Assembly: GCA_035610835.1 (NCBI GenBank)
Contig: CM069458.1
Location: 32,947,449-33,011,448, forward strand
DNA length: 64,000 nucleotides
Source of the DNA: Ophiura sarsii
Lineage: Eukaryota > Echinodermata > Ophiuroidea > Amphilepidida > Ophiuridae
Direction of reading: 5' to 3'
The translations under genes and the position numbers were made by a program. Positions 63,956 to 64,000 of the stretch are shown here, piece after piece; within the stretch, counting starts at the first letter, position 1; each line of letters starts with the position of its first letter. The notes under the pieces were generated by a model. The model did no database searches. It saw only the letters and a program-made list of their open reading frames with translations, and was not told where the DNA came from.

Positions 63956-64000
63956 CTAAAAAATCTGTCTTGTACATGGTAAAACTATAGCCGCGTTGAA

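Overview
The window looks like AT-rich nuclear DNA of a marine invertebrate animal, probably a deuterostome such as an echinoderm or hemichordate. This is inferred from spliced genes with GT-AG introns, a ciliary tubulin-modifying gene, a THAP/transposase-derived gene, an L1/Tx1-like LINE, and abundant hAT-like, Tc1/mariner-like and TTAA-flanked inverted-repeat elements. The species cannot be fixed from sequence alone. A 100-N assembly gap lies at 25761-25860.

Left third (1-23 kb, minus strand): a TTLL9-type tubulin polyglutamylase gene read right to left, reconstructed here exon by exon from the start codon at 22958 to 1776. Its last ~30 codons are off the left edge. All joins keep frame. 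The gene is marked by local duplication. Exon 4 exists as two intact versions (17600-17711 and 15473-15587) whose phases allow exactly one to be used. Exon 5 has a decayed copy. Three exon borders, with their splice sites, are copied into tandem arrays (148, ~119 and ~174 bp units). A 5'-truncated LINE (8710-11297) inserted across the acceptor of exon 6, and its target-site duplication kept the acceptor intact.

Middle (23-34 kb): no certain gene. It holds low-complexity tracts, the gap, a near-perfect 127-bp palindrome, and a ~4 kb minisatellite field (29.9-33.8 kb) interrupted by a hAT-like element and by a triplicated ~295-bp unit that contains a splice-cassette-like motif.

Right centre (34.6-50 kb, plus strand): a four-exon gene of 799 codons encoding a THAP zinc finger, a coiled coil, a basic NLS-like stretch, the helix-turn-helix part of a Harbinger/ISL2EU-type transposase, and a Gln/Ala-rich tail with SUMO-type motifs. 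The DDE nuclease is absent, so this looks like a transposase-derived DNA-binding protein. Its 11.4-kb first intron, which splits the zinc finger, holds many mobile elements, including a nested 2.7-kb element with a second LINE copy and a 945-bp element carrying a perfect RFX X-box-like palindrome.

Right end (50-64 kb): mostly repeats, including TTAA MITEs, tRNA-like modules, a TTGCAACT-rich tract and an exact 70-bp array. One or two minus-strand coding-like segments near 62.8-63.8 kb may be the 3' end of an unidentified gene lying beyond the window.
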